Source: Saccharopolyspora hirsuta
GTDB lineage: Bacteria; Actinomycetota; Actinomycetes; Mycobacteriales; Pseudonocardiaceae
Direction of reading: 5' to 3'
DNA length: 64,000 bases
NCBI RefSeq assembly: GCF_008630535.1
Contig: NZ_VWPH01000001.1
Coordinates: 1-64,000, forward strand
Shown here: positions 9,921-19,198 of the stretch, piece by piece
Layout of the letters: each line of letters opens with the position of its first letter
How positions within the stretch are numbered: position 1 is the stretch's first letter
Notes under the pieces: generated by a model
What the model was told of the DNA's origin: nothing
Databases searched by the model: none
The model's input: the letters and a program-made list of their open reading frames with translations, nothing else
Translations under genes and position numbers: made by a program

Positions 9921-9971
9921 CGGGTCCGAAACCCGCCAGCGGCCGGGTGGTGCGGCGCTGACACTGTCGGC

Positions 9972-11373
9972 ATGCACGACGATTCGCGGGAACTGCTGGA
10001 CCGCACCGCGGCGCACGCCGCCGAGTTCCTGGCCGGGCTGGACGCACGACCGGTGGCGCCCGCCGGGAGCCTGACCGAGCTGCGGGAGGCGCTGGGCCGC
10101 TCGTTGCCGGAGGAGGGCACGGACGACGTCCGCGTCGTCGACGAACTGGTGCGGGACACCGCCGAAGGGTTGCTGGCCAGCGCGGGCGGGCGGTTCTTCG
10201 GTTGGGTGATCGGCGGTGGGGTGCCCGCAGCGCTCGCGGCGGACTGGCTCACCGCGACGTGGGACCAGAACGCCGCGATGCACGCGTGCGGGCCCGCGTT
10301 GGCGGTGGTCGAAGAGGTCACCGGTGCGTGGCTGAAGCAGTTGCTCGGGCTGCCGGAGGAGGCGTCGTTCGCGTTCACCACCGGGGCGCAGTCGGCGCAC
10401 GTGACGGCGTTGGCCGCGGCACGCCACGCGCTGTTGGCGGAACGCGGGTGGGACGTGGAGCGGCGCGGCCTGACCGGTGCTCCGCCGCTTCGGGTGCTGA
10501 CCTCGGGTGAGCAGCACGCATCGATCGACCGCGCCGTGCGGCTGCTCGGCCTGGGCACCGACCAGCTGCAAGCGGTGGGAACCGACGCCGAAGGTCGGAT
10601 CGACCTCCCCGCACTGGACCGGGCGCTCGCCGAGTCGGACGATCCGACGGTGGTGTGCCTGCAGGCGGGCGAGATCAACACCGGGGCGTTCGACCCGTTC
10701 GAGGAGGCTTGCTCGCTGGCCGCTGCCAGGCGCGCGTGGGTGCACGTCGACGGCGCCTTCGGGTTGTGGGCGGTGGTGAGCGACCGGCACCGGCACCTGC
10801 TGTCCGGGGTGGGTGCGGCGGATTCGTGGACCACCGACGCGCACAAGTGGCTCAACGTCCCGTTCGACTCCGGGCTGGCGTTCGTCCGGCACCCGTCCGC
10901 GCACCGCGAAGCGATGTCGATCCGCGCGAGCTACTTGGTGCACGCCGCCGAGGAATCCGGCACGCCGCCCGCCCGCGACCAGCTGGACTGGACCCCCGAG
11001 TGGTCCCGCCGCGCCCGGGCGGTACCGGTCTACGCCGCGATCCGCGCCCTGGGGCGGCGGGGAATCGCGGAGATGATCGACCGCTGCGTCGACCACGCCC
11101 ACCGCCTCGTGACCGGGATCGGCGACCTCCCCGGCGCCGAGGTCCTGGCCCGCCCGCTGATCAACCAGGGCCTGGTGCGCTTCCGCGCCCGGACGGAGAC
11201 CACGACGCCCGCACCGACCAGGTCATCGCGCGAATCCAACGAGAAGGCGAGACCTGGTTCGGCGGAACCACCTGGAAGGGCCAGCGAGCCGTGCGCATCT
11301 CGGTGGTGAACTGGCGAACCGACACGAGGACGTCGACCGAGCCGTCGAGGCCGTCCGCGCAGCGCTCGGCTGA
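9972..11373 (+). pseudogene. PLP-dependent amino-acid decarboxylase, two frameshifts
   Basis: The protein belongs to the group II decarboxylase family (glutamate/aromatic/aspartate type, about 465 residues, PLP-bound). The N-terminal 410 residues are intact: FFGWVIGGGVPAALAADWL, TTGAQSAHVTAL, VHVDGAFGLWA and the PLP lysine in SWTTDAHKWLNVPFDSG. Near 11190 the frame shifts by -1 into DQVIARIQREGETWFGGTTW. Near 11320 it shifts by -1 again into EDVDRAVEAVRAALG, ending at 11373. All three pieces are well conserved, so the breaks are either recent or base-calling errors. It probably worked with the upstream NRPS, supplying or trimming an amine; that is inference from adjacency. Confidence 0.75.
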
Positions 11374-11463
11374 CGCGATCTCGGAGATGTGCGGTTCGGG
11401 GGTCGGGTGTCCGCGGGTAGGCTCGGCGGGGAGTTCAAGCGGTTGTGGAGTTGAGACTGCCCG

Positions 11464-12693
11464 ATGGCGAGATCTGAGCGCCGGAGTGTTCCGGACGAGC
11501 AGTCGCGACTTCAGGTGAAGCCCGTTGTGTGGGCCGCTGGCGTGATCGGGGTCTTCGCGCTCGCGCTGGTGTCCGTGGCGATCCCGCTCAACGCCGTGGC
11601 GTTCGGGATGTGGGTTCCGCTGGCGTTCCTGCTCAGCGCCGCGCACGCCGGGGCGCTCGGGGTCGCGCTGTTCTACCCGCGCACGGTGAGCGTCGTTGCG
11701 TGCGTCGCCGTGTACCTGCTCGCGGTGGCGAGCGCCGATCTCACGGTTGTCTGGCCGGTTTCGGTGACGACGCTGATCGGGCAGGCGTTGCTGGTCGGCG
11801 TGCTCGGGGTGCAGCAGGTGTGGTCGGTCGGTCTGCTGTGCTGGGGCGGTGGTGTCGTGGCCGCTGTCGCGGCGGCTGCGCTCGTTCCGCACGACGTGCC
11901 GGTGAGCGGGAACCTCGTGCTGTTCAGCTCGATCACCGGTGGCGTGTTCGTCGTCGCGCTGATCGTGCAGCAGTGGCGGCAGATCTCCGCGCAGCTGGTG
12001 CGGGAACGCAGGCTCAGCGCCGACGAGCACGCCAAGCGGGTCATCGCCGAGGAGAAGACGCGGGTCGCCCGCGAGCTGCACGACGTGATCGCGCACAGCA
12101 TGTCGCTGATAAACGTGCAGGCGACCACCGCGCGGTACCGGCACCCGGGGCTCGACGCGCGGATCGCCGCGGAGTTCGACGAGATGGCCGCCGCGTCGCG
12201 GCAGGCGTTGAGCGAGATGCGGAGCGTGCTGGGAGTTCTGCGCAGCACGCAGACCGGCGGGGAGCTGGTTCCGCAGCCCGGGCTGGAGCGGATCCCGGAG
12301 CTGATCGACAGCGCCCGCCGCGCGGGCGTGGACATCACCGCGCACGGCACCGAGCTGCTGGAAGACCGCGAGGCCAGCGGAATCGCGGGTATCGCGGCGT
12401 TCCGGATCGTGCAGGAGGCGCTGAGCAACGTGACCAGGCACGCCCCCGGCGCGCGCACCGAGGTGCGGTTCGGCCGCTCCGGGGACGAGCTGACGATCGT
12501 CGTGCGCAACGGTGCCCCGGATCGCGTGGCGAACGCGGTGCAGGGCGGCGGGCACGGCTTGGTCGGTATGCAGGAGCGGGCCGCGATCGTGGGTGGAGCA
12601 GTTCGGTTCGGGCATCTCGACGACGGCGGCTACGAAGTCCGCGCCGTGCTGCCGCTGCGCGAGATGAGCGACGATCCCCAGGAGTTCGCATGA
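11464..12693 (+). CDS. Sensor histidine kinase, NarL/DesK-type
   Basis: A 409-residue membrane kinase. About five hydrophobic segments fill residues 20-165. A HisKA_3 dimerisation domain follows with the phospho-accepting His in RVARELHDVIAHSMSLI, then a HATPase_c domain (IVQEALSNVTRHAPGA, GGGHGLVGMQERA). The short extracytoplasmic loops suggest that it senses a membrane or ligand-in-membrane signal. The stop overlaps the start of the response regulator by four bases (ATGA), so the two are translationally coupled. Confidence 0.92.
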   Translation: MARSERRSVPDEQSRLQVKPVVWAAGVIGVFALALVSVAIPLNAVAFGMWVPLAFLLSAAHAGALGVALFYPRTVSVVACVAVYLLAVASADLTVVWPVSVTTLIGQALLVGVLGVQQVWSVGLLCWGGGVVAAVAAAALVPHDVPVSGNLVLFSSITGGVFVVALIVQQWRQISAQLVRERRLSADEHAKRVIAEEKTRVARELHDVIAHSMSLINVQATTARYRHPGLDARIAAEFDEMAAASRQALSEMRSVLGVLRSTQTGGELVPQPGLERIPELIDSARRAGVDITAHGTELLEDREASGIAGIAAFRIVQEALSNVTRHAPGARTEVRFGRSGDELTIVVRNGAPDRVANAVQGGGHGLVGMQERAAIVGGAVRFGHLDDGGYEVRAVLPLREMSDDPQEFA

Positions 12694-13364
12694 CCATCAA
12701 GGTGCTCGTCGTCGACGACCAGGCCATGGTGCGGGCCGGGTTCGCCGCGCTGCTCGACGCGCAGCCCGACGTGGAAGTGGTCGGCGAGGCGGACAACGGG
12801 GCCCGGGCCATCGAGATCTCGCACGAGCGGCAGCCCGACGTCGTCGTGATGGACGTGCGGATGCCGGTGCTCAACGGGATCGACACGACGCGGCAGCTGA
12901 TGAACCCACCGGACGCCGCCGCGCACGTGCCCCGGGTGCTGATGCTGACGACCTTCGACATCGACGACTACGTGTACGAGGCGATCCGGGCGGGGGCCAG
13001 CGGTTTCCTGCTCAAGGACGCGCTGCCCGCCGACCTGGTCTCGGCGGTGCGAGTGGTCGCCAGCGGTGAGGCGCTGCTGGCACCGACGGTGACGCGGCGG
13101 ATGATCGAGCACTTCGCCAGGTCCACCCCGCCGCGGCGGACCTCGGCACCGCGGCTGTCGGGGCTGACCGACCGCGAGCGGGAGGTGTTGGTCCTGGTCG
13201 CGCAAGGCCTTTCGAACAGCGAGATCGCGGCGTCGTTGTTCATCGCCGAGCAGACGGTGAAGAGCCACGTCAGCCGGATCATCGGGAAGTTGGGGATTCG
13301 GGATCGGGTGCAGGCCGTCATCGTCGCTTACGAGTGCGGGTTGGTTTCGGCCGCTGGGGATTGA
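12690..13364 (+). CDS. Response regulator, LuxR/NarL family
   Basis: This 224-residue regulator has an N-terminal receiver (VLVVDDQAMVRAGF, phospho-Asp in VVMDVRMPVLNGID at about 54, Thr in MLTTFD, Lys in FLLKDALP) and a C-terminal LuxR helix-turn-helix (LTDREREVLVLVAQGLSNSEIA, then TVKSHVSRIIGKLGIRDRVQAV). It is phosphorylated by the kinase encoded just upstream and overlapping it. The adjacent acyltransferase gene may be a target, but only position suggests this. Confidence 0.95.
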   Translation: MTIKVLVVDDQAMVRAGFAALLDAQPDVEVVGEADNGARAIEISHERQPDVVVMDVRMPVLNGIDTTRQLMNPPDAAAHVPRVLMLTTFDIDDYVYEAIRAGASGFLLKDALPADLVSAVRVVASGEALLAPTVTRRMIEHFARSTPPRRTSAPRLSGLTDREREVLVLVAQGLSNSEIAASLFIAEQTVKSHVSRIIGKLGIRDRVQAVIVAYECGLVSAAGD

Positions 13365-13457
13365 GGCGGCGCTTGGGGTTTTGCGGTGATAGTGGGGTGC
13401 GGTTGGGTGCGGGGTTGATTTTGGGTTCGAAGCGGTGGGTGGTCGGCTTGGGGTGAT

Positions 13458-13477
13458 GCAATTTCAAGCGAAATTGC
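13458..13477. repeat. Perfect 8-bp inverted repeat GCAATTTC/GAAATTGC
   Basis: GCAATTTC, the 4-nt loop AAGC, and GAAATTGC sit in the 334-bp gap between the response regulator and the acyltransferase, followed by a C-rich stretch. AT-rich palindromes are rare in this DNA. It may be an operator, perhaps of the neighbouring response regulator, or a short terminator. Confidence 0.5.
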
Positions 13478-13698
13478 GTCGTCGCCGCCCCCCCGGACTG
13501 CCGTGGTCGTGGCCTGGGGCGAGGTGAGCGGACGGCCGAGGCCGTTGCGGATGTCCTGGTAGTACCTGGGGCGGGGTGCCCCCTACCGTGGTAGGGGGTC
13601 TGAATGCGCTCCCCGGAGCGATGTGCTGCGGGGTGCTGAATTTCTACGCTTCTGCCGGTTCGGAATTCGTCCGGGCACGTTCACGGGGAGAAGCGGCA

Positions 13699-14970
13699 TT
13701 GACCATTTCGCGCGCAGATATCGCACCGGCCCCGGTCGCCGGTTCGGGGCCGTTCCGCGATCGGGTTCTCGACCTGGTTCGGGCCGGTTGTTTGGTGGTG
13801 GTCGTCGTGCTGCACGCCATGATGGCCGGGATCGAGGTCGGCGACGACGGTGTTCGGATCACCAACGCCTTGGAGAACCAGGGGTGGTTCACGCCGGTTT
13901 CCTGGGGTGTCCAGGTGATGCCGCTGTTCTTCGTCGTCGGCGGGTTCGCCGGGGTCACTCAGTGGCGTCGGATGCGCGATTCCGGGGCCACTCCGGCCGA
14001 TTTCGCTCGGGCCCGGCTCGTTCGGCTCGCGCGGCCCGCGCTCGTCGCCTTCGCCGCGATCGCCGTGGCGCTGGCGGTGGCGGGCGTGGCCGGGGTTCCG
14101 GCGGAGCTGCTCGCGCAGGTCGGGTTCCGGATGGGGCAGCCGATGTGGTTCCTCGGCGTCTACCTGGGGACCTCCGCGCTGGTCCCGCTGCTGTGCCGAC
14201 AGCACGAGCGCGCGCCGCGGGTGACGTTGGCGCTGCTGGTGGCGGTGGCGTTCGGCGTCGACCTGGTGGCGATCGCCACCGCGGTGCCGGTGGTCGGGTT
14301 CGTCAACCTCGCGTTCGTGTGGCTGGCCGTGCAGCAGATCGGCTTCTGGTACGCCGACGGCTGGTTCCGGTTCCGGTCGAACGGGCAGCTGCTGGCCGGG
14401 GCGGTCGGTGCGTTCGCGCTGCTGCTGGCCAGCACGACGTCCGGCCTGTACCCGGCCGACATGCTGGCCAACCTCAACCCGCCGACCACGAACCTGGTGC
14501 TGCTCGGCGTCGTCCAGGTGTGCGTGCTGGCGCGGTTCGCCGACCGCCTCGCGGTCCTCGTCGACCGCCCGGGGCTGCGCAGCGCGGTCGACGCGATCGG
14601 CAAGCACTCGCTGACCGTCTACCTCTGGCACATGCCCGCCGTGGTGCTGTTCGCCGCCGCACTGCTGGTGCTCGGGTTCCCGTGGCCGGAACCGCTCAGT
14701 GCCGCGTGGTGGCTGACCCGGGGTGCGTGGCTGGCCGGGATCGCACTGGTCCTCGTCCCGCTCGCCACCCGCCTGGGCCGGTTCGAGCACGGTGCCGGAA
14801 TTCCCCGTCGCACGAGGGGATTCGCCGCAGCCGGTGTGGTCGTCGCCATCGCAGCCGTTCTCACGGTGCTGGTGGTGGGCTTCACCGTCGGCTCGGCCGC
14901 GATCGCTGCCCTCCTGCTCCTGATCTCACTGCGCATGCAGCGAATCCGACAGGCCACAGTGGACATCTAG
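13699..14970 (+). CDS. Acyltransferase family 3 membrane protein
   Basis: About 423 residues with roughly ten membrane segments and the acyltransferase-3 pattern: RVLDLVRAGCLVVVVVLHAM at the start (helix 1 with the conserved Arg and catalytic-type His), MPLFFVVGGFAG, MWFLGVYLG and SLTVYLWHMPAV. Such enzymes O-acylate sugars, lipids or antibiotics at the membrane. TTG 13699 is preferred because GGGGAGAAG lies just upstream and homology begins soon after; GTG or ATG starts back to 13576 lack a ribosome site. It stands alone downstream of the two-component pair. Confidence 0.75.
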   Translation: MTISRADIAPAPVAGSGPFRDRVLDLVRAGCLVVVVVLHAMMAGIEVGDDGVRITNALENQGWFTPVSWGVQVMPLFFVVGGFAGVTQWRRMRDSGATPADFARARLVRLARPALVAFAAIAVALAVAGVAGVPAELLAQVGFRMGQPMWFLGVYLGTSALVPLLCRQHERAPRVTLALLVAVAFGVDLVAIATAVPVVGFVNLAFVWLAVQQIGFWYADGWFRFRSNGQLLAGAVGAFALLLASTTSGLYPADMLANLNPPTTNLVLLGVVQVCVLARFADRLAVLVDRPGLRSAVDAIGKHSLTVYLWHMPAVVLFAAALLVLGFPWPEPLSAAWWLTRGAWLAGIALVLVPLATRLGRFEHGAGIPRRTRGFAAAGVVVAIAAVLTVLVVGFTVGSAAIAALLLLISLRMQRIRQATVDI

Positions 14971-15017
14971 GGCCTGCGACCGGACCGGTTCGGCGCCGCC
15001 GTCGTGGTTGCGGGGGC

Positions 15018-15112
15018 ATGCCGGAGACTGCGGTGTTGGTGATGGGCGGGTTGACCACGCTCAGGAAGATGCCGATCAGCACGAAGACCGCGAGAACGAG
15101 CGATCTCAGTGG
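15018..15112 (-). pseudogene. MFS efflux pump (DHA2 type) fragment
   Basis: Minus-strand translation gives FVLIGIFLSVVNPPITNTAV followed by SGMP. This is the conserved segment of 14-helix drug efflux pumps near helix 11, normally followed by QAGVAAA. Only about 30 residues remain, without a start or end. It abuts a MerR remnant on the other strand, so this is a scar of a divergent MerR/MFS pair. Confidence 0.6.
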
Positions 15113-15430
15113 ATCACCATCTGCACCAAGCTGCGTGCTACCGGCATGCCCATCAGGGGCATCCGCCGCTACGCCGAGCTCGTGACCGCGGGCGGCGGCA
15201 ACGAGGACGACCGCCTGGGCCTCCTCGGGTCGCGCCGGGACCACGTGCTCGCCCGGACCGCCGAACTCCAGGACAGCCTGGAGAGGATCAACCACAAGGT
15301 CGACGTCTACCGAGGACGCCTGGCCGCCGGAGATGCCGACCCGCTGTGGGCGCCGCGCCGCGGTTGCCCCGTCCTCCCGGTAGTCCCGTACGGCGAACGT
15401 CGGTCAGCTGACTTTCCCAGCGACTGTTGA
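15107..15430 (+). pseudogene. MerR-family regulator remnant (HTH N-terminus missing)
   Basis: The frame encodes WITICTKLRATGMPIRGIRR, YAELVTAGGGNEDDRLGLL and a coiled coil (RRDHVLARTAELQDSLERIN) ending in KVDVYRGRL. These are the second half of the MerR DNA-binding domain and its dimerisation helix. The first 35 or so residues with the recognition helix are missing, and no start codon with a ribosome site is present. It is joined directly to the MFS fragment, which indicates a deletion between the two genes. Confidence 0.65.
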
Positions 15431-15460
15431 CGGTGGGAGAACCATCTTCTACAGTCCTTC

Positions 15461-15518
15461 CCTAATCGTTTAGGAATTCGTTGCGGCGGCATCGTCGGCA
15501 GCGACCTAATCGTTTAGG
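15461..15518. promoter_or_regulatory. Two identical LacI-type operators
   Basis: The 14-mer CCTAATCGTTTAGG occurs twice, at 15461-15474 and 15505-15518. The starts are 44 bp apart, about four helical turns. Each is a near-palindrome with a central CG, as LacI-family proteins prefer. The second overlaps the Shine-Dalgarno region of the LacI gene that starts at 15528. This suggests autorepression, possibly with looping, of the regulator plus the ABC operon downstream. Confidence 0.75.
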
Positions 15519-15527
15519 GAGAATGTG

Positions 15528-16592
15528 GTGGCAAAGAAGCCCACGCTGCGTGACGTCAGCCGTGCGACGGGTCTGTCGACGTACACGGTGTCCAGGGCGT
15601 TGAACGACGGCGACGACGTGGCGCCTGGTACCCGAGAGCTGGTGCGTGCGGCGGCCCGCGAGCTCGGGTACGTGCCCAACCGGGTTGCGCAGGAACTCCG
15701 GAAGAACACCCGCAGCTCGATCGCGGTGATCACGGCCAGCACTTCGAACTACTACTACATCGAGATGATGAAGGGCGTGCAGCGCGTGCTGCGGTCCACC
15801 GGCCGGACGGCGTTCGTGGCGGACATCGCCGCGGAAGGCCTGTACTCCGCGGAGGTGGAGGATGCCACCGTCCGCCAGCTGATCCAGTCGCGCACCGCGG
15901 GGGTCATCGCGACGCTGACGCTCAGCCCGGCCAATACGCGGTTGCTGGACGACTGGGACATACCGGTGGTTTTCGTCGACTCCGCCCCACCTGCGGAGGC
16001 CGCGAACGTACCTCACATCGGCACGGACAACGTCGCGGCGAGCACCCAGGTCGGCGCACACCTGGCCGAACACGGTTACCGCGACTGGCTCTTCCTGGCC
16101 TACCCCAGCCGCTGGTCCACCAGGGTGGACAGGGAACGAGGCCTGCAGGAGGCCGCGCACCGCCACGGCGCCCGGCTGGAGGTCGTGGAGAGCGACAACG
16201 ACGCCGAATCCGCCCGCTGCACCCTGGAAAAGTACCTGGACGAGCGTGCCGGGGCCCTGCCGCAAGCCATCGTTGCGGGCAACAACCCGATGCTGCACGG
16301 CGTGCTGCGCTGCCTGCGCACGCGCGGAGCCCGGGTACCTGCCGACGTCGGGCTCGTCGCGTTCGACGAGTTCCCGTGGGCGCCGCTGCTCGATCCGCCG
16401 CTGACCGTGCTGAACGAGAACAGCGAGGAGATCGGCGAACTCGCCGCCCAGACGCTCACCAGGGTGATCGACCAACAGCTCGCCGCCGAGCGAGAAGGCC
16501 AACAGCCCCGGCCCCGGTACACGGCGCAGGATCGGCGTGAAGTTCCCGCCGAGCTGGTCATCCGCGAATCCTGCGGATGCCCGGCGCCGTGA
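15528..16592 (+). CDS. LacI-family transcriptional regulator
   Basis: A 354-residue repressor. The N-terminal HTH and hinge read TLRDVSRATGLSTYTVSRAL, then ELGYVPNRVAQELRKN. A periplasmic-binding-protein-like sensor domain follows (SIAVITASTSNYYY, VIATLTLSPAN, AFDEFPWAPLL). GTG 15528 fits GGGAGA five bases upstream better than GTG 15525, which is only two bases away. The next gene is a sugar-binding lipoprotein 70 bp downstream, so this protein probably senses the sugar imported by that ABC system and controls the operon through the two upstream operators. Confidence 0.92.
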   Translation: MAKKPTLRDVSRATGLSTYTVSRALNDGDDVAPGTRELVRAAARELGYVPNRVAQELRKNTRSSIAVITASTSNYYYIEMMKGVQRVLRSTGRTAFVADIAAEGLYSAEVEDATVRQLIQSRTAGVIATLTLSPANTRLLDDWDIPVVFVDSAPPAEAANVPHIGTDNVAASTQVGAHLAEHGYRDWLFLAYPSRWSTRVDRERGLQEAAHRHGARLEVVESDNDAESARCTLEKYLDERAGALPQAIVAGNNPMLHGVLRCLRTRGARVPADVGLVAFDEFPWAPLLDPPLTVLNENSEEIGELAAQTLTRVIDQQLAAEREGQQPRPRYTAQDRREVPAELVIRESCGCPAP

Positions 16593-16662
16593 ATGCCTCG
16601 CCCGCACCGGTCACCGAACGCCATCTGACCGGAGAAGATCTGCTTAGGACAAAGGAGCAGCC

Positions 16663-17616
16663 GTGAAGCGTACCGTCCGCAGGGTGGCGCTGGCCGCCAC
16701 CGCGCTGGCCGTTCTCGGCGCCGGCGCGTGCACCTCCGGTGATCAGGACGTCGCCGCCAAGCCCACGAAGATCGAGAAGATCGGCTTGATGGTGCAGGAC
16801 ATGTCCAACCCGTTCTTCTCCTCGATGGAGAAGGGCGCGAAGGAATCCGCAGCCGCCATCGGGGCGACCGTCAACACCCAGGACGCGCAGCTCGACCTGG
16901 CCAACCAGAACAACCAGATCGACGCGTTCATCCAGCAAGGTGTGGATCTGATCGTGGTCAGCGCCGTCGACGAGAGCGGGCTGCAGCCCGGCATCGAGCG
17001 GGCGAAGCGCGCGGGCATCATTGTGGTCGCGGTCGACACCCCGGCGAAGGGCGCTGACGCGGTGATCATGACCGACGCCGTGCAGGCGGGCGAGAAGTCG
17101 TGCGAGTACCTGTTCAGCCAGCTCGGCGGCAAGGGCAACGTGCTGCTGGTGGATGGCACGCCGATCCAGACCATCCGGGACCGGATCACCGGCTGCGAGA
17201 ACGTGCTGCCCAAGTACCCCGGGATCAAGGTCGTCGGGCACCAGGCGTCCAAGAACGACCGGGCGTCGGGGTTGATGGTGACCACTGACATGCTCACCGC
17301 GACGCCAGACGTCCAGGGCATCTTCGGGATGAACGACCCCTCCGCGCTCGGGGCGGTGCTCGCGGTGGAGCAGGGCGGCAAGAGCGGCCAGGTCAAGGTG
17401 ACCGGTGTGGACGGTAGCCCCGAAGGGGTCTCGGAACTGCAGCGGCCCGGTTCGCCGTTCGTCGGGACGGCGACGCAGAACCCCGCCGAGATGGTCCGGC
17501 AGGCCGTCCAGGTCGGCCAGGACATCGTCGCGGGCAAGCCGCCGCAGCAGCGGACCATTCTGATCCCGAGCGAACTGGTCACCCGGGAGTCGGTTGGCCA
17601 GTACGCCGGGTGGTGA
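16663..17616 (+). CDS. Sugar ABC transporter substrate-binding lipoprotein (RbsB-like)
   Basis: A 317-residue periplasmic-binding protein 1 family member. It has a lipoprotein signal peptide with the lipobox LGAGAC (Cys at about 25), then GLMVQDMSNPFFSSMEKGAK, DLIVVSAVDESGLQPGI and VTGVDGSPEGVSEL. GTG 16663 follows AAAGGAG. It should be anchored outside the membrane and deliver a pentose, hexose or polyol to the ATPase/permease pair encoded next. Downstream spacing (58 bp, then overlaps) indicates one operon. Confidence 0.92.
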   Translation: MKRTVRRVALAATALAVLGAGACTSGDQDVAAKPTKIEKIGLMVQDMSNPFFSSMEKGAKESAAAIGATVNTQDAQLDLANQNNQIDAFIQQGVDLIVVSAVDESGLQPGIERAKRAGIIVVAVDTPAKGADAVIMTDAVQAGEKSCEYLFSQLGGKGNVLLVDGTPIQTIRDRITGCENVLPKYPGIKVVGHQASKNDRASGLMVTTDMLTATPDVQGIFGMNDPSALGAVLAVEQGGKSGQVKVTGVDGSPEGVSELQRPGSPFVGTATQNPAEMVRQAVQVGQDIVAGKPPQQRTILIPSELVTRESVGQYAGW

Positions 17617-17674
17617 CGACCTCCGGTCGGGCCGCCGGGTTCGCCGGTGGCCCGCGAGCGACGAGAGAGCTTCC

Positions 17675-19198
17675 ATGACCAGGTCAACTCCGCCCTTGCT
17701 GCAGATCGAGGGCGTCACCAAGAGATATGGTCCGACCCTCGCGCTGGACTGCGTCGACTTCGACCTCCGAGCCGGCGAGGTGCACGCCCTGATGGGCGAG
17801 AACGGCGCCGGGAAGTCCACCCTGATGAAGATCCTGGCCGGCAACGTCGACCGGGACTCGGGGCGGATCCTGTTGAACGGCGAGCAGATCGAGATCCGGT
17901 CGCCGGGAGACGCCGCAGCGCACGGCATCGCGATCATCCACCAGGAGTTGAACACGGTTCCGACCATGACGGTGGCCGAGAACCTCGTGCTCGGTCGCGA
18001 ACCGCGCACCCGGCTGGGCGTCCTGGACCGCCGCGCGATGCTGGCGTCGGCCGAGGAGAAGCTGGCCCGCATCGGGGCCGACATCGATCCCCGGCGGCGC
18101 TTGGGCGAGCTCAGCGTCGGGATGCAGCAGATGGTGGAGATCGCGCGAGCGGTCGCCGAAGACGCCGCCATCCTGGTGCTGGACGAACCGACCGCAGCGC
18201 TGTCCCGGGCCGAGGCCGAACAGCTGTACCGGATCATCGAGGAGATGCGGGACCGCGGCGTGGGATTGATCTACATCTCGCACCGCATGGAGGAGGTGTG
18301 GCGACTGGCCGACCGCGTGACCGTGTTCCGGGACGGCGGCTACGTCGGCACCCGGGCCAAGAGCGAGATCGAACCGCCCGAGGTCGTGCGCATGATGGTC
18401 GGCCGCACGCTGGACGACCTGTACCACCGCCAGCGGCATCCGATCGGGGAGCCCGTCCTGGACGTGCGGGAGCTCACCGACGGCAACGGCGTCGGCCCGG
18501 TGAGCTTTCAGGTGCGGGCCGGGGAAGTGGTGTGCCTGGCAGGTCTGATCGGCGCCGGGCGCACCGAGGTGGCGAGGCTGCTGTTCGGAGCCGACCGCGC
18601 CCGCGGCGGTGACGTGCAGGTGTCCGGTCGATCGGTGGTCGCCCGGCACCCGGCCGAGGCCATCGCGGCGGGCATCGCCATGGTCCCGGAAAGCCGCAAG
18701 GAACAGGCGCTGTTCCTCGACCACGCGGTGGAGACCAACATCGCCATCAGCTCGCTCGACGACTTCCACCGGGCCGGAGTCCTGCAGCGCGGCCGAATCC
18801 GCCGCGGCGTCGAGGACCAGATGCAGCGCCTCCGCTTGCGGCAGAACGCCCTGCGACTGCCGGTGCGCGCGCTTTCCGGCGGCAACCAGCAGAAAGCGGC
18901 GCTGGCGCGCTGGCTGATGCGACAGGCGGACGTGCTCGTCCTGGACGAGCCGACCCGCGGGGTCGACATCGGCGCCAAGAGCGAGATATACGAAGTGATC
19001 AACGAACTGGCCGGGGCGGGCAAGGCCATCCTGGTCATCTCCTCCGACTTGCCGGAGGTACTCGGCATCAGCGACCGGATCCTGGTGATGCGGGGCGGTC
19101 GCATCGTCCACGAACTCGCCGCCGATGACGCGAGCGAGGAGAGCATCATGCTGCACGCGACCGGCACAGCCCGGCATGTTCCTGGAGACGTCCCATGA
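17675..19198 (+). CDS. Sugar ABC transporter ATPase, two ABC domains (RbsA-like)
   Basis: A 507-residue tandem ATPase. Domain 1 has Walker A GENGAGKST, signature LSVGMQQ, Walker B ILVLDEPT and the switch His in ISHRMEEV. Domain 2 has the variant Walker A LIGAGRTE usual for these proteins, the signature LSGGNQQK and Walker B VLVLDEPTRGVDIG. Start ATG 17675 has GAGAGAG upstream. The gene ends overlapping the permease start by four bases. Domain 2 is probably catalytically weaker, as is typical of the family. Confidence 0.95.
   Translation: MTRSTPPLLQIEGVTKRYGPTLALDCVDFDLRAGEVHALMGENGAGKSTLMKILAGNVDRDSGRILLNGEQIEIRSPGDAAAHGIAIIHQELNTVPTMTVAENLVLGREPRTRLGVLDRRAMLASAEEKLARIGADIDPRRRLGELSVGMQQMVEIARAVAEDAAILVLDEPTAALSRAEAEQLYRIIEEMRDRGVGLIYISHRMEEVWRLADRVTVFRDGGYVGTRAKSEIEPPEVVRMMVGRTLDDLYHRQRHPIGEPVLDVRELTDGNGVGPVSFQVRAGEVVCLAGLIGAGRTEVARLLFGADRARGGDVQVSGRSVVARHPAEAIAAGIAMVPESRKEQALFLDHAVETNIAISSLDDFHRAGVLQRGRIRRGVEDQMQRLRLRQNALRLPVRALSGGNQQKAALARWLMRQADVLVLDEPTRGVDIGAKSEIYEVINELAGAGKAILVISSDLPEVLGISDRILVMRGGRIVHELAADDASEESIMLHATGTARHVPGDVP

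Noticed and set aside
6012-11102. A 1696-residue open frame antisense to the NRPS and decarboxylase
   Set aside because: It is a high-GC shadow: no domain, Arg/Gln/His-rich composition, and the opposite strand encodes clear NRPS motifs.
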